A stretch of 64,000 nt of DNA from Maricaulis sp048270265 (GCF_048270265.1 NZ_JBLWTD010000007.1:1-64000); one strand, 5' to 3'. Shown: positions 8,006 through 17,074, counted from the stretch's first letter. Numbers and translations are program-made. Notes: generated by a model from the sequence alone, not told the origin.

Positions 8006-8617
8006 ATGGCTCATCCAAACGAGCAACAGCGCGATCGCGGAGATCGTGGTGATCGGGGTCGCGGACGCGGTCGTGGTCGTGACCAAGAGCGTGAAGACGA
8101 ATTCGTCGACAAGCTCGTTCACATCAATCGCGTTGCCAAGACGGTCAAGGGCGGCCGGAACTTCCAGTTCGCCGCGCTTGTCGTCGTCGGTGACAAGAAG
8201 GGCCGTGTCGGCTTCGGTCAGGGCAAGGCCCGCGAAGTTCCTGAAGCCATTCGCAAGGCTACGGACGAAGCCAAGAAGAGCTTGATCCGCGTGCCGCTGC
8301 GCGAAGGCCGCACCCTGCATCATGACGGCAAGGGCCGTCACGGTGCCGGCAAGGTGGTTCTGCGTGCTGCGCCTCCAGGTACCGGCGTCATCGCCGGTGG
8401 CCCGATGCGCGCTGTGCTCGAAACCCTCGGGATCCACGATGTTGTCGCCAAGTCGGTCGGCACCTCCAACCCGTACAACATGATCCGCGCCACTTTCGAC
8501 GCGCTGAAATCGCAGGCGAGCCCACGCTCGGTTGCGGCCAAGCGTGGCCTGAAGGTTGGTGATGTGGTGAACCGCCGCGATGATGGCGCGTCCTCACCCG
8601 AAGCGATCGAAGCGTAA
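8006..8617 (+). CDS. rpsE: 30S ribosomal protein S5 with RG-rich N-terminus
   Basis: S5 acts in decoding fidelity and in mRNA unwinding with S3 and S4. The core (EFVDKLVHINRVAKTVKGG, then GKAREVPEAIRKATDEAKK) and the GTGVIAGGPMRAVLE loop are standard. The 203 aa length exceeds E. coli S5 (about 167 aa). The difference is a disordered Arg/Gly/Asp-rich N-terminus (about residues 9-33, repeats of DRG and RGRG) and a C-terminal tail. Similar charged extensions occur in other alphaproteobacterial S5 proteins. Confidence 0.97.
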   Translation: MAHPNEQQRDRGDRGDRGRGRGRGRDQEREDEFVDKLVHINRVAKTVKGGRNFQFAALVVVGDKKGRVGFGQGKAREVPEAIRKATDEAKKSLIRVPLREGRTLHHDGKGRHGAGKVVLRAAPPGTGVIAGGPMRAVLETLGIHDVVAKSVGTSNPYNMIRATFDALKSQASPRSVAAKRGLKVGDVVNRRDDGASSPEAIEA

Positions 8618-8628
8618 GGATCGCTGTC

Positions 8629-8814
8629 ATGGCCAAGAAGACCCTCAAAGTACGCCAGACCCGGAGCCCTATCCGTCGTCCGGCTGATCAACGCGCGACC
8701 CTGGTCGGCCTCGGTCTCAACAAGATCGGCCGCGAGCGCGTCCTGGAAGATACACCGTCTGTCCGTGGCATGATCGCCAAGGTCAGCCATATGGTGGAAA
8801 TCGTCGAAGAGTAG
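8629..8814 (+). CDS. rpmD: 50S ribosomal protein L30
   Basis: This 61 aa protein has the L30 core: a KVRQTRSPIRRPADQRATLV strand-turn segment, then LGLNKIGRERVLEDTPSVRG. It lies between rpsE and rplO, where rpmD is expected. The length is typical of bacterial L30. Confidence 0.95.
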   Translation: MAKKTLKVRQTRSPIRRPADQRATLVGLGLNKIGRERVLEDTPSVRGMIAKVSHMVEIVEE

Positions 8815-8853
8815 GTCCCTTGCGGGATACCGCTCTTTCGAATGGAGAATGAC

Positions 8854-9327
8854 ATGCGTCTCAATGAATTGCGCGACAATGATGGCTCGACCAAGAACCG
8901 TTTTCGGGTTGGTCGCGGTATCGGCTCTGGCAAGGGCAAGACCGGCGGCCGCGGCGTAAAAGGCCAGAAGTCACGCTCCGGCGTGGCCATCAAGGGCTTT
9001 GAGGGTGGCCAGATGCCACTCCACATGCGTCTGCCAAAGCGCGGCTTCAACAAGCCGAACCGCAAGGCCTGGGCCGAAATCAATCTTGGCCGGATCCAGA
9101 AGGCTATTGATGCCGGACAGATCGACGCCAAGAAGCCGATCGATGCCGACGTCCTGCGCGGCGCCGGCCTGGTTCGTCGTGAGCTTGATGGCATCCGCCT
9201 CCTTGCAAAGGGCGAACTGAAGACCAAAGTTGAGATCACCGTTGCCGGCGCTTCCAAGCCAGCCATCGAGGCTGTCGAAAAAGCTGGCGGTAAAGTGAAT
9301 CTGCCCGCGGCAGCGTCCGCGGAATAA
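8854..9327 (+). CDS. rplO: 50S ribosomal protein L15
   Basis: L15 is a late-assembly 50S protein. I chose the ATG at 8854 (MRLNELRDNDGSTKNRFRVG), 5 bases after GGAGA. The in-frame ATG at 8842 would place that site inside the gene. The glycine-rich RGIGSGKGKTGGRGVKGQKS region is the L15 signature. The product is 157 aa. Confidence 0.96.
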   Translation: MRLNELRDNDGSTKNRFRVGRGIGSGKGKTGGRGVKGQKSRSGVAIKGFEGGQMPLHMRLPKRGFNKPNRKAWAEINLGRIQKAIDAGQIDAKKPIDADVLRGAGLVRRELDGIRLLAKGELKTKVEITVAGASKPAIEAVEKAGGKVNLPAAASAE

Positions 9328-9360
9328 GCGGTCTAGCGCCGGCCGCGAGGGGAATAGCTA

Positions 9361-10704
9361 ATGGCTTCAGCTGCCGAACAGCTTGCTGCAAACATGAATT
9401 TCAGCTCCTTCGCGAAGGCGAAGGAGCTGCAGCAGCGCATTCTGTTCACGGTCATCATCCTGATCGTGTATCGCGTCGGAACCTGGGTTCCGATCCCGGG
9501 CATTGACCCGGTTCAGTACGCCCGCGTGTTCGAACAGAACTCGCAGGGTATCCTGAGCATGTTCAATGTGCTGGGCGGCGGTGCCGTCGAGCGCATGGCG
9601 ATCTTTGCGTTGAATGTGATGCCCTACATCTCGGCATCGATCATCATGCAGCTGATGTCGGCCACCATTCCCAGCCTTGAAAAGCTGAAAAAGGAAGGTG
9701 GCGAGGCCGGCCGCAAGCAGATCAACCAGTATTCGCGCTACCTGACCGTCGTTCTGGCTACCGGCCAGGCCCTGGCGATTGCGATGGGCATGAATGCGGT
9801 CAATGCTGACGGGCTGAGCATGGCGCTCAATCCGGGACCATTCTTCATCGTCTCGACTGTCATTACCCTGGTAGGCGGCACGATGTTGCTGCTCTGGCTG
9901 GGCGAGCAGATTACCTCGCGCGGTGTCGGCAACGGCGTCTCGCTGATCATTTTCGCCGGTATTGTCTCGGCCATTCCCGGCATGCTGGGCAGTGCGCTGA
10001 GCCTGAGCGCCAGTGGCGGCATGGGCATGGGTACGTTCTTTGGCGGCTTCCTGCTGATCATCGCCGGCCTCGTGCTGGTGGTGTTCATCGAGCGCTCCCA
10101 GCGCCGCCTGCTGGTCCAGTACCCCAAGCGTCAGCAGGGCAACCGTATGGTCGGAGGTGATTCGTCCTTCCTGCCGCTGAAACTGAATACCGCGGGCGTG
10201 ATTCCGCCGATTTTCGCCTCGTCACTGCTATTGCTGCCGGCGACCGCTGCAGGCTTCCAGTCGCAATCGGGTCCGGAATGGCTGCAGACTGCCGTCGCCT
10301 ATCTCGGGGCCGGTACGCCGCTCTTCCTGAGCCTGTATGCCGCGCTGATCATCTTCTTCTGTTTCTTCTACACCTCAGTGGTGTTCAATCCGGAAGAGAC
10401 GGCCGACAATCTGCGCAAGTATGGCGGCTTCCTGCCAGGGATTCGTCCTGGTCAGCGCACCACGGAATATCTCGACTACGTCCTTTCGCGCCTGACATTG
10501 ATTGGTGCGCTCTATCTCACCCTCATCTGTCTGGTGCCGATGATGTTGAGCCCGGGAGGAGGGGGCGCCGCTCTTGGCGGTACGTCCATCCTGATCCTGG
10601 TCTCGGTGTCGATGGACACGATTTCGCAGATCCAGTCACACTTGCTGGCGCACCAGTATGAGGGCCTCATCAAGAAGTCCAAGCTGCGGGGCCGCAAACG
10701 ATGA
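9361..10704 (+). CDS. secY: Protein translocase subunit SecY
   Basis: SecY is the channel subunit of the SecYEG translocon in the inner membrane. The 447 aa product has the expected ten hydrophobic segments. It contains VGTWVPIPGIDP near the N-terminus, the NVMPYISASIIMQLM segment and the LLWLGEQITSRGVGNG region, all conserved in SecY. It ends with the basic tail KSKLRGRKR, and its stop overlaps the adk start by 4 bases. The spc-operon position after rplO is standard. Confidence 0.98.
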   Translation: MASAAEQLAANMNFSSFAKAKELQQRILFTVIILIVYRVGTWVPIPGIDPVQYARVFEQNSQGILSMFNVLGGGAVERMAIFALNVMPYISASIIMQLMSATIPSLEKLKKEGGEAGRKQINQYSRYLTVVLATGQALAIAMGMNAVNADGLSMALNPGPFFIVSTVITLVGGTMLLLWLGEQITSRGVGNGVSLIIFAGIVSAIPGMLGSALSLSASGGMGMGTFFGGFLLIIAGLVLVVFIERSQRRLLVQYPKRQQGNRMVGGDSSFLPLKLNTAGVIPPIFASSLLLLPATAAGFQSQSGPEWLQTAVAYLGAGTPLFLSLYAALIIFFCFFYTSVVFNPEETADNLRKYGGFLPGIRPGQRTTEYLDYVLSRLTLIGALYLTLICLVPMMLSPGGGGAALGGTSILILVSVSMDTISQIQSHLLAHQYEGLIKKSKLRGRKR

Positions 10705-11267
10705 ATATTATCCTGTTCGGACCACCAGGCTGCGGCAAGGGCACACAGTCCAAGCGGCTCGTCGCGGAACGCGGCTGGGTACAGCTGTCGACCGGTGACA
10801 TGCTTCGCGCTGCCAAGGCTGCCGGAACCGAACTGGGTCAACGCGTCGCCGCGATCATGGATGCCGGAGATCTGGTGTCCGACGAGATCGTGATTGAATT
10901 GATCGAGGAGAGACTGCCCGAGGCGGAAGCCGCCGGTGGTGCAATCTTTGACGGCTTTCCACGCACCGTGGCCCAGGCAGAGGCGCTCGATGCAGCGCTC
11001 GCCCGCCGCGGCAGCAAGGTGGATTGCGTGATCCGCCTGAAGGTGGATGACAAGGAACTTGTGGCTCGCATGCAAAAGCGTGCAGCCGAAGAAGGACGTG
11101 CAGACGACAATATCGAGGCGTTTAAAGTGCGCCTCAAAAATTACCAGGACCAAACAGCGCAACTCATTCCGTTTTATGCCGATCAAGGCAAGATGCGGGA
11201 AGTGCCGGGAATGGGTCCTGTGGATGAGGTAGCGGCAGGAATTGCTGCTGCTTTGTCAGAGAACTGA
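10701..11267 (+). CDS. adk: Adenylate kinase
   Basis: This cytosolic enzyme catalyses AMP + ATP to 2 ADP. The P-loop GPPGCGKGTQ is at residues 7-16, followed by LSTGDMLRAA and DGFPRTVAQAEALD (NMP-binding and core motifs). At 188 aa it is the short form without the zinc-type LID insertion. ATGA coupling to secY is conserved in many alphaproteobacteria. No rpmJ is found between adk and rpsM. Confidence 0.97.
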   Translation: MNIILFGPPGCGKGTQSKRLVAERGWVQLSTGDMLRAAKAAGTELGQRVAAIMDAGDLVSDEIVIELIEERLPEAEAAGGAIFDGFPRTVAQAEALDAALARRGSKVDCVIRLKVDDKELVARMQKRAAEEGRADDNIEAFKVRLKNYQDQTAQLIPFYADQGKMREVPGMGPVDEVAAGIAAALSEN

Positions 11268-11288
11268 ACCAACCCTGTTGCAACCCCA

Positions 11289-11318
11289 TTGACGGGGGGG
11301 CAATGCTGACTGTAGATA
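11289..11318 (+). promoter_or_regulatory. Predicted sigma70-type promoter of the rpsM-rpsK-rpoA-rplQ unit
   Basis: TTGACG (11289-11294) and TAGATA (11313-11318) are separated by 18 bases in the 144-base gap between adk and rpsM, the only large gap in the cluster. TTGACG also matches the start of the Caulobacter housekeeping -35 element. The predicted start would be near 11325, about 87 bases before rpsM. This is read by eye. Confidence 0.45.
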
Positions 11319-11411
11319 GCGCCCTTCGCGAGACGGGCGAGCTCATGTGGCGACCGAAAGGTTGTCCATTGGTTCGCTCGCGCACGGCGTTCTGATTTTG
11401 GGAGATGGATT

Positions 11412-11780
11412 GTGGCCCGTATTGCCGGCGTCAATATTCCGACGAATAAGCGCGTGGAAATCGCGCTGAGCTATATCCACGGCATTGGCCCGGCCAAGGC
11501 GAAGGAGATCTGCGAGCAGGTTTCCATTGCGTCTGACCGCCGCGTCAATCAGCTGACGGATGCAGAAGTCCTGCAAATCCGCGAAGTGATCGATCGTGAT
11601 CACCAAGTGGAGGGGGACCTGCGCCGTGAGGTTGCTGTGAATATCAAGCGTCTCATGGACCTGGGGAACTACCGTGGCTTGCGCCACCGTCGTGGCCTTC
11701 CGGTTCGTGGTCAACGCACCCACACCAATGCGCGTACGCGCAAGGGTCCCGCCAAGCCTATCGCTGGCAAGAAGAAATAG
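11412..11780 (+). CDS. rpsM: 30S ribosomal protein S13
   Basis: S13 is in the 30S head and contacts P-site tRNA and L5. The start is GTG at 11412, giving MARIAGVNIPTNKRVEIALS, with GGGAGA 6-11 bases upstream. The helix-two-turn-helix region is YIHGIGPAKAKEIC, and the C-terminal RGLRHRRGLPVRGQRTHTNA is diagnostic. The product is 122 aa. Confidence 0.98.
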   Translation: MARIAGVNIPTNKRVEIALSYIHGIGPAKAKEICEQVSIASDRRVNQLTDAEVLQIREVIDRDHQVEGDLRREVAVNIKRLMDLGNYRGLRHRRGLPVRGQRTHTNARTRKGPAKPIAGKKK

Positions 11781-11790
11781 GGCCTAGATT

Positions 11791-12180
11791 ATGGCTAAGG
11801 AACAAGGCCGCGTTAAGCGGCGCGAACGCAAGAACATCACATCGGGCGTTGCCCATGTGAGCGCGAGCTTCAACAACACCATGGTGACCATCACCGATGC
11901 GCAGGGAAATGCTATTTCCTGGTCGTCGGCTGGTCACATGGGCTTCAAGGGGTCGCGTAAATCGACTCCCTATGCGGCTCAGATGGCGGCTGAAGATGCT
12001 GGCAAGAAGGCCATGGAACACGGCATGAAGACCATCGAGGTGAAAGTCTCGGGTCCTGGGTCGGGTCGCGAGTCTGCGCTGCGTGCCTTGCAGTCGGTGG
12101 GTTTCACCATCACGACCATCCAGGACGTCACGCCGATTCCACACAATGGCTGCCGTCCGCCGAAACGCCGCCGCGTCTAG
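11791..12180 (+). CDS. rpsK: 30S ribosomal protein S11
   Basis: S11 is on the 30S platform near the Shine-Dalgarno helix. The 129 aa product contains GVAHVSASFNNTMVTITDAQ, GHMGFKGSRKSTPYAAQMAA and the C-terminal TPIPHNGCRPPKRRRV signature. The start ATG is at 11791, ten bases after the rpsM stop. Confidence 0.98.
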   Translation: MAKEQGRVKRRERKNITSGVAHVSASFNNTMVTITDAQGNAISWSSAGHMGFKGSRKSTPYAAQMAAEDAGKKAMEHGMKTIEVKVSGPGSGRESALRALQSVGFTITTIQDVTPIPHNGCRPPKRRRV

Positions 12181-12255
12181 TACGTGTTTGTGCAATTCGG
12201 ATATTGAACGCGCCGTCGGGGTCTCCCGCGCGGCTGATGAAGGGGCAGTAAGAAC

Positions 12256-13275
12256 GTGATCGAAAAGAACTGGCAAGAACTCATCCGCCCGATGAAGCCG
12301 GAAATCGAGCCGGGTCATAACCCGTCCCGACATGCCAAGATCATTGCCGAACCGCTGGAACGCGGCTTTGGCATGACGCTGGGCAATTCGCTGCGTCGTG
12401 TGCTGCTGTCTTCGCTTCAGGGCGCAGCGGTCACCAACGTCCATATCGATGGCGTGGTGCACGAGTTTTCGTCGATCGATGGTGTGCGTGAAGACGTCAC
12501 CGATATCGTGCTCAACATCAAGCAAATCGCCTTGCACATGCATGGCGAGGGCCCGAAGCGCGTTGTTCTGCGCAAGACCGGCCCTGGCGTGGTGACGGCT
12601 GGCGATATCGAAGAGACGGCTGATATCGAGATCGTCAACAAGGACCTCGTCCTGTGCACGCTCGATGTTGGCGCTGAAATCCGCATGGAATTCACCGTCA
12701 ATACCGGCAAGGGCTATGTGCCTTCCGATCGCAATCGTCCGGAAGATGCGCCCATCGGCCTGATCGGCGTCGACGCCCTGTTCAGCCCGGTCAAGCGGGT
12801 GTCCTATCGCGTCGAAAATACGCGTGAAGGCCAGGTGCTCGACTATGACAAGCTGATTCTTGAAGTCGAAACCGATGGCACCGTGTCACCGGAAGATGCT
12901 GTCGCCTACTCGGCGCGCATCCTGCAGGACCAGTTCCAGATCTTCATCAACTTTGAAGAAGCTGTGGAAGCGCGTCCGGCGGAAGACGACAAGCCTGAGC
13001 TCGACTTCAACCCGGCGCTGCTGCGCAAGGTCGATGAGCTTGAATTGTCGGTGCGTTCGGCGAACTGCCTGAAGAACGACAACATCGTCTACATCGGCGA
13101 CCTGATCCAGAAATCCGAGGCGGAAATGCTCCGTACCCCGAATTTCGGCCGCAAGTCGCTTAATGAGATCAAGGAAGTTCTCGCCCAGATGGGTCTGCAT
13201 CTTGGCATGGAAGCGCCGAACTGGCCGCCGGAGAACATCGAAGATCTCGCCAAACGTTTCGAGGACCACGTCTAG
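12256..13275 (+). CDS. rpoA: RNA polymerase alpha subunit
   Basis: Alpha dimerises to nucleate RNA polymerase assembly; its C-terminal domain contacts UP elements and activators. The 339 aa product has the N-terminal domain signature PLERGFGMTLGNSLRRVLLS. The alpha-CTD segment RTPNFGRKSLNEIKEVL carries the conserved Arg/Asn/Lys DNA contacts. The start is GTG at 12256, and the order rpsM-rpsK-rpoA-rplQ lacks rpsD, as is usual in this class. Confidence 0.98.
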   Translation: MIEKNWQELIRPMKPEIEPGHNPSRHAKIIAEPLERGFGMTLGNSLRRVLLSSLQGAAVTNVHIDGVVHEFSSIDGVREDVTDIVLNIKQIALHMHGEGPKRVVLRKTGPGVVTAGDIEETADIEIVNKDLVLCTLDVGAEIRMEFTVNTGKGYVPSDRNRPEDAPIGLIGVDALFSPVKRVSYRVENTREGQVLDYDKLILEVETDGTVSPEDAVAYSARILQDQFQIFINFEEAVEARPAEDDKPELDFNPALLRKVDELELSVRSANCLKNDNIVYIGDLIQKSEAEMLRTPNFGRKSLNEIKEVLAQMGLHLGMEAPNWPPENIEDLAKRFEDHV

Positions 13276-13319
13276 CAGGCAGCCGAGAGGCTCCCGACTG
13301 GACCTGAGGAGATCAAGCC

Positions 13320-13742
13320 ATGCGTCACGGCATCGCACACCGCAAGCTCAACCGCACGCACTCGCATCGCAAAGCCTTGTTCGCCAATATGGCTGCATCG
13401 CTGATCGAGCACGAGCAAATCATCACGACCCTTCCCAAGGCGAAGGAGCTGGCTCCGTTCATGGACAAGCTCATCTCCCTGGCGAAACGTGGCGATATCC
13501 ATGGCCGCCGTCAGGCGATGTCCAAGGTTCGCAACGAGGAACAGGTCAAGAAGCTGTTCGACACGCTCGGCGGTCGTTACACCGAGCGCAATGGTGGTTA
13601 CACCCGCGTGCTCAAGGCCGGTTTCCGCCATGGCGACAACGCGCCAATGGCCGTTATCGAGCTGGTTGACCGCGACACTGCTGCGAAGGGTGCCGTCGAC
13701 CGTGCGCGCGCCGCAGCGGCCAGCGACATGACTGACGAGTAA
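13320..13742 (+). CDS. rplQ: 50S ribosomal protein L17
   Basis: L17 is a 50S surface protein near the exit tunnel. The protein starts MRHGIAHRKLNRTHSHRKAL, and TLPKAKELAPFMDKLISLAK follows. The 140 aa length is slightly longer than E. coli L17 because of an Ala-rich tail. It is the last gene of the ribosomal cluster and is followed by a hairpin terminator. Confidence 0.97.
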   Translation: MRHGIAHRKLNRTHSHRKALFANMAASLIEHEQIITTLPKAKELAPFMDKLISLAKRGDIHGRRQAMSKVRNEEQVKKLFDTLGGRYTERNGGYTRVLKAGFRHGDNAPMAVIELVDRDTAAKGAVDRARAAAASDMTDE

Positions 13743-13768
13743 GCTTGTCGTCATCAAAATATCAGATC

Positions 13769-13799
13769 AAGGCGGTTAGCTCAGGCTAGCCGCCTTTTT
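13769..13799 (+). terminator. Rho-independent terminator of the ribosomal cluster
   Basis: The arms GGCGGTTAGC (13771-13780) and GCTAGCCGCC (13785-13794) pair over 10 positions with one G-T wobble and a 4-base loop. Flanking AA and TTTTT extend the stem and give the T-tract. It lies 27 bases after the rplQ stop. Confidence 0.85.
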
Positions 13800-13820
13800 C
13801 ATGCCGAAAATCAGGATAAT

Positions 13821-15230
13821 ATGTGCGCCATGATCAGACACCTGTTTCTTGCTATCGTCCTGCTCGCGGCTCCCGCTGCGGCCCAGGAAACCGAGCTCCC
13901 GGTCAATCAGGACCGGATTGTCCCCGACAGCCGTGTGGAGATGCAGCTCTCCTTCGCGCCGATCGTGCGCGATGTGGCACCGGCGGTGGTGAATGTGTAT
14001 TCGCGCCGGGTCGTGAACAACCAGAACCCGTTCGCCAATGATCCGGTGTTCTCGCGCATGTTCCGCTCGCAACCGCGTGAACAGAACTCGCTGGGTTCCG
14101 GCGTCATAGTCGACCATTCCGGCGTCATCGTGACCAATAACCATGTCGTCGCCGGCGCCACCGAATTGCGCGTCGTGCTCGCTGACCGCCGCGAGTTCGA
14201 GGCCACAGTGCTGTTGACCGATGAAGCAACCGATCTCGCCGTGCTCAGGATCGAGACCGACGAGCCGCTGCCGAGCCTGCCCTTCAACATGACCGATGAT
14301 CCGGAAGTCGGCGATCTCGTGCTGGCGATCGGCAATCCCTTCGGTGTCGGCCAGACCGTCACCAGCGGTATCGTCTCGGCCCTCGCTCGCACGGATGTCG
14401 GCCAGACCGATTTTGCGTCCTTTATCCAGACCGATGCGGCGATCAATCCGGGCAATTCCGGCGGTGCGCTGGTGGATATGCGCGGCCAGCTGATCGGCAT
14501 CAATTCGATGATCTTCTCGCGTTCGGGTGGATCGAACGGGATCGGTTTTGCCATCCCGGTCGAGATGGTGCGGCGCGTGGTCGATACGGCCCTGAGCGAA
14601 GGCGAGCTGATTCGACCCTGGCTGGGCGCACGCCTGCAGCCGGTCACCAGTGATATCGCCTCGACCTTCGATCTGGACCGGCCGCAAGGTGCCTTGGTCA
14701 GCGAGATCTATCCCGATGCCGCCGGCGATGCGGGCGGGTTGCGCCAGGGCGATATCGTGTTGGCGGTGGATGGCCACGAAATCAGCAATGATGCCGGTGC
14801 CCGTTTCCGCCTGGCGATCCGCGCTGCGGGCGAGAATGCCCGCTTCCAGGTCCTGCGGGATGGCGAGCAGATCGAGCTTGATATTCCGGTCAGCCCGGCG
14901 CCGGGCTCAGCCGAGCCGGCTCCTCTGACCGTTGAAGGGCGCAATCCGCTTTCCGGCGTCCGCCTGGTCGAACTTTCGCCGGCCTTCAACGAGACCGTGG
15001 GGCTCGATCCCTTCCTCGACGGCGTCGTGGTGATGAATGTCCAGCGCCGCTCCGTGGCAGCGCGCTATGGCTTCCGCCCCGGGGACCGTTTGATCGCGCT
15101 GATGGGCCAGCCGGTTTCCTCCGTGGAGGATGCCGCCGAGATCATGTCCCGCTTCGATGGTGAACGCCAATGGCCGATCGTGATCGATCGCCGCGGCCAG
15201 CGCTATGAGCCGACCCTGCGGCTCTATTAG
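13821..15230 (+). CDS. Periplasmic Do-type serine endoprotease (DegP/DegQ/MucD family)
   Basis: A secreted trypsin-like protease/chaperone for envelope protein quality control. A hydrophobic signal peptide (about residues 4-21) ends APAAAQ. The catalytic triad is His108 (NNHVV), Asp138 (ATDLAVL) and Ser213 (NPGNSGGAL). Two PDZ domains follow, about residues 265-350 and 375-465. The length of 469 aa is normal for the family. An ATG at 13830 is an alternative start giving a more standard signal peptide; AGGA at 13813 favours 13821. Its TAG stop overlaps the convergent VOC gene by 4 bases. Confidence 0.9.
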   Translation: MCAMIRHLFLAIVLLAAPAAAQETELPVNQDRIVPDSRVEMQLSFAPIVRDVAPAVVNVYSRRVVNNQNPFANDPVFSRMFRSQPREQNSLGSGVIVDHSGVIVTNNHVVAGATELRVVLADRREFEATVLLTDEATDLAVLRIETDEPLPSLPFNMTDDPEVGDLVLAIGNPFGVGQTVTSGIVSALARTDVGQTDFASFIQTDAAINPGNSGGALVDMRGQLIGINSMIFSRSGGSNGIGFAIPVEMVRRVVDTALSEGELIRPWLGARLQPVTSDIASTFDLDRPQGALVSEIYPDAAGDAGGLRQGDIVLAVDGHEISNDAGARFRLAIRAAGENARFQVLRDGEQIELDIPVSPAPGSAEPAPLTVEGRNPLSGVRLVELSPAFNETVGLDPFLDGVVVMNVQRRSVAARYGFRPGDRLIALMGQPVSSVEDAAEIMSRFDGERQWPIVIDRRGQRYEPTLRLY

Positions 15231-15643
15231 GCCGCAGCCGGCGCCTTGAGCGTCACCAGGCCCCAGACATGCCCGAACGGGTCGCGCACCCTGCCGTGGC
15301 GGCCATAGAATTCATCGCTGCAGGGGCGCACCACAGCCGCTCCTGCAGCGATGGCGCGGTCGAACCAGGCATCGGCATCATCGACATAGAGCATCAGCGT
15401 GACGGTGGTGCGTCCGGCCACCGAGTCGGGTGAAATGGTGCCGATCTCCTTCTCATGCTCGGGAAATTCGTCGGCCAGATTGATGGTGCCGCCATTGATC
15501 CGCAGCGTCGCGTGGCCGATCTTGTCCTGATACTCGTAGCGCTCCAGCTCTTCGGCGGCGAAGGCGACCTTGTAGAAGGCGATCGCGTCGATGCCGCGCC
15601 GGACGCTCAGATAGGGCGCAATGGCTGTTCTGGTCTCGCTCAT
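15227..15643 (-). CDS. VOC/glyoxalase-bleomycin resistance-like protein
   Basis: This 138 aa protein resembles the PhnB/YdeD-type VOC branch: AIAPYLSVRRGIDAIAFYK at the N-terminus, a central INLADEFPEHEKE strand, and a C-terminal GRVRDPFGHVWGL that supplies a metal- or substrate-site His. The substrate is unknown. The start at 15643 has GGGGA about 8 bases upstream. The gene diverges from rarA with a 48-base spacer and converges on the protease gene. Confidence 0.85.
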   Translation of the reverse strand: MSETRTAIAPYLSVRRGIDAIAFYKVAFAAEELERYEYQDKIGHATLRINGGTINLADEFPEHEKEIGTISPDSVAGRTTVTLMLYVDDADAWFDRAIAAGAAVVRPCSDEFYGRHGRVRDPFGHVWGLVTLKAPAAA

Positions 15644-15691
15644 ACCGTGTCTTCCCCTTGCAACAGCGTTGGCTGGCTCTAGCCTAGACCC

Positions 15692-17008
15692 ATGTCGAGT
15701 CTGTTTGAAGCTGCCGGTCTCGAGACCGAAGCGCCGCGCCCGCTGGCGGACCGTTTGCGTCCGCGCGTGCTCGACGAGGTCGTGGGCCAGGACCATCTGC
15801 TCAGGGGCGATGGTCCGATTGCCCGCATGCGTGCTCAGGGGCGGCTGGCCTCTCTGGTCCTGTGGGGACCGCCCGGTGTCGGCAAGACGACGATCGCGCG
15901 TCTGCTGGCCGAGGATAGCGGCCTCGAGTTCGAGCCGCTCTCGGCGGTCTTCTCGGGCGTGGCCGATCTCAAGAAAGTCTTCGAACGGGCGCGCGCCCGC
16001 CGCGCCGCCGGCCGCGGCACCTTGCTGTTTGTCGACGAGATCCATCGTTTCAACCGCGCCCAGCAGGACGGTTTCCTGCCTGTGGTAGAGGAGGGGGTGG
16101 TCACCCTCGTCGGGGCGACGACGGAAAACCCGTCCTTCGAGCTCAACGCGGCCCTGTTGTCGCGCTGCCAGGTCCTGGTTCTCAAACGCCTGGATGATGC
16201 GGCGCTGGACGATCTGATCGCCCGCGCCGAGGAGGAAATGGGCCGCCCGCTGCCGCTCGACGATGATGCCCGCCATGCGCTCGCCACCATGGCCGATGGC
16301 GATGGGCGCTATCTGCTCAACCTGGTCGAGGAAGTCTTCACTTTCGAGCGCGAGACCCCGATTGACCGGATCGAGCTCGGGCGTCTGCTCAACAAGCGCG
16401 CGCCGGTCTATGACAAGTCGCGCGACGAGCATTTCAATCTCATTTCCGCCCTGCACAAATCGGTGCGCGGCTCCGACCCCGATGCGGCGCTCTACTGGCT
16501 GGCCCGCATGATCGAGGGCGGCGAGGATCCGCTCTATCTGGCGCGCCGCATTGTGCGCATGGCGATCGAGGATATCGGCCTGGCCGACAGTGCCGCCATC
16601 CATGCGGCCCTGGCCGCCAAGGACACCTATCAATTCCTCGGCTCCCCGGAAGGCGATCTCGCCCTGGCGCAGGCCGTGGTGCATCTGGCCTGTTCGCCCA
16701 AATCCAATGCCGTCTATACCGCCTGGAAACGGGCCCAGAAGAGCGCTCGCGAAACCGGCTCGCTGATGCCGCCGCCCCATATCCTCAACGCCCCGACCTC
16801 GATGATGAAGGATCAGGGCTATGGCGCCGGCTATCAATATGATCACGACGTCGAGGGCGGTGTGTCGGGGCAGGACTATTTCCCCGAGGAGATGCGCGAA
16901 CGGCCCGTCTTCTACGAGCCGAAGGGCGCCGGCCGTGAGGCGGCGATTGGCGAGCGTCTGCAACGCTGGCGGGCCCTGCGGCGCGGCAAGGGGCCATCGA
17001 GCCCGTAA
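15692..17008 (+). CDS. rarA: Replication-associated recombination protein A (AAA+ ATPase)
   Basis: A RarA/MgsA/WRNIP1-family ATPase acting at stalled replication forks. Walker A is GPPGVGKT (residues 59-66) and Walker B is FVDEIH (about 113-118). The sensor segment TLVGATTENPSFELN and the C-terminal QFLGSPEGDLALAQAVVHLA and YGAGYQYDHD regions are typical. The length of 438 aa matches. No clear Shine-Dalgarno sequence precedes the ATG; the gene may be read from a short leader. Confidence 0.95.
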   Translation: MSSLFEAAGLETEAPRPLADRLRPRVLDEVVGQDHLLRGDGPIARMRAQGRLASLVLWGPPGVGKTTIARLLAEDSGLEFEPLSAVFSGVADLKKVFERARARRAAGRGTLLFVDEIHRFNRAQQDGFLPVVEEGVVTLVGATTENPSFELNAALLSRCQVLVLKRLDDAALDDLIARAEEEMGRPLPLDDDARHALATMADGDGRYLLNLVEEVFTFERETPIDRIELGRLLNKRAPVYDKSRDEHFNLISALHKSVRGSDPDAALYWLARMIEGGEDPLYLARRIVRMAIEDIGLADSAAIHAALAAKDTYQFLGSPEGDLALAQAVVHLACSPKSNAVYTAWKRAQKSARETGSLMPPPHILNAPTSMMKDQGYGAGYQYDHDVEGGVSGQDYFPEEMRERPVFYEPKGAGREAAIGERLQRWRALRRGKGPSSP

Positions 17009-17074
17009 CGATTGCGGCTTGCCAGTTTGCACTTCCCAGGACTAGCGTCGCGCATTCATCCTGGGGAGGACATC

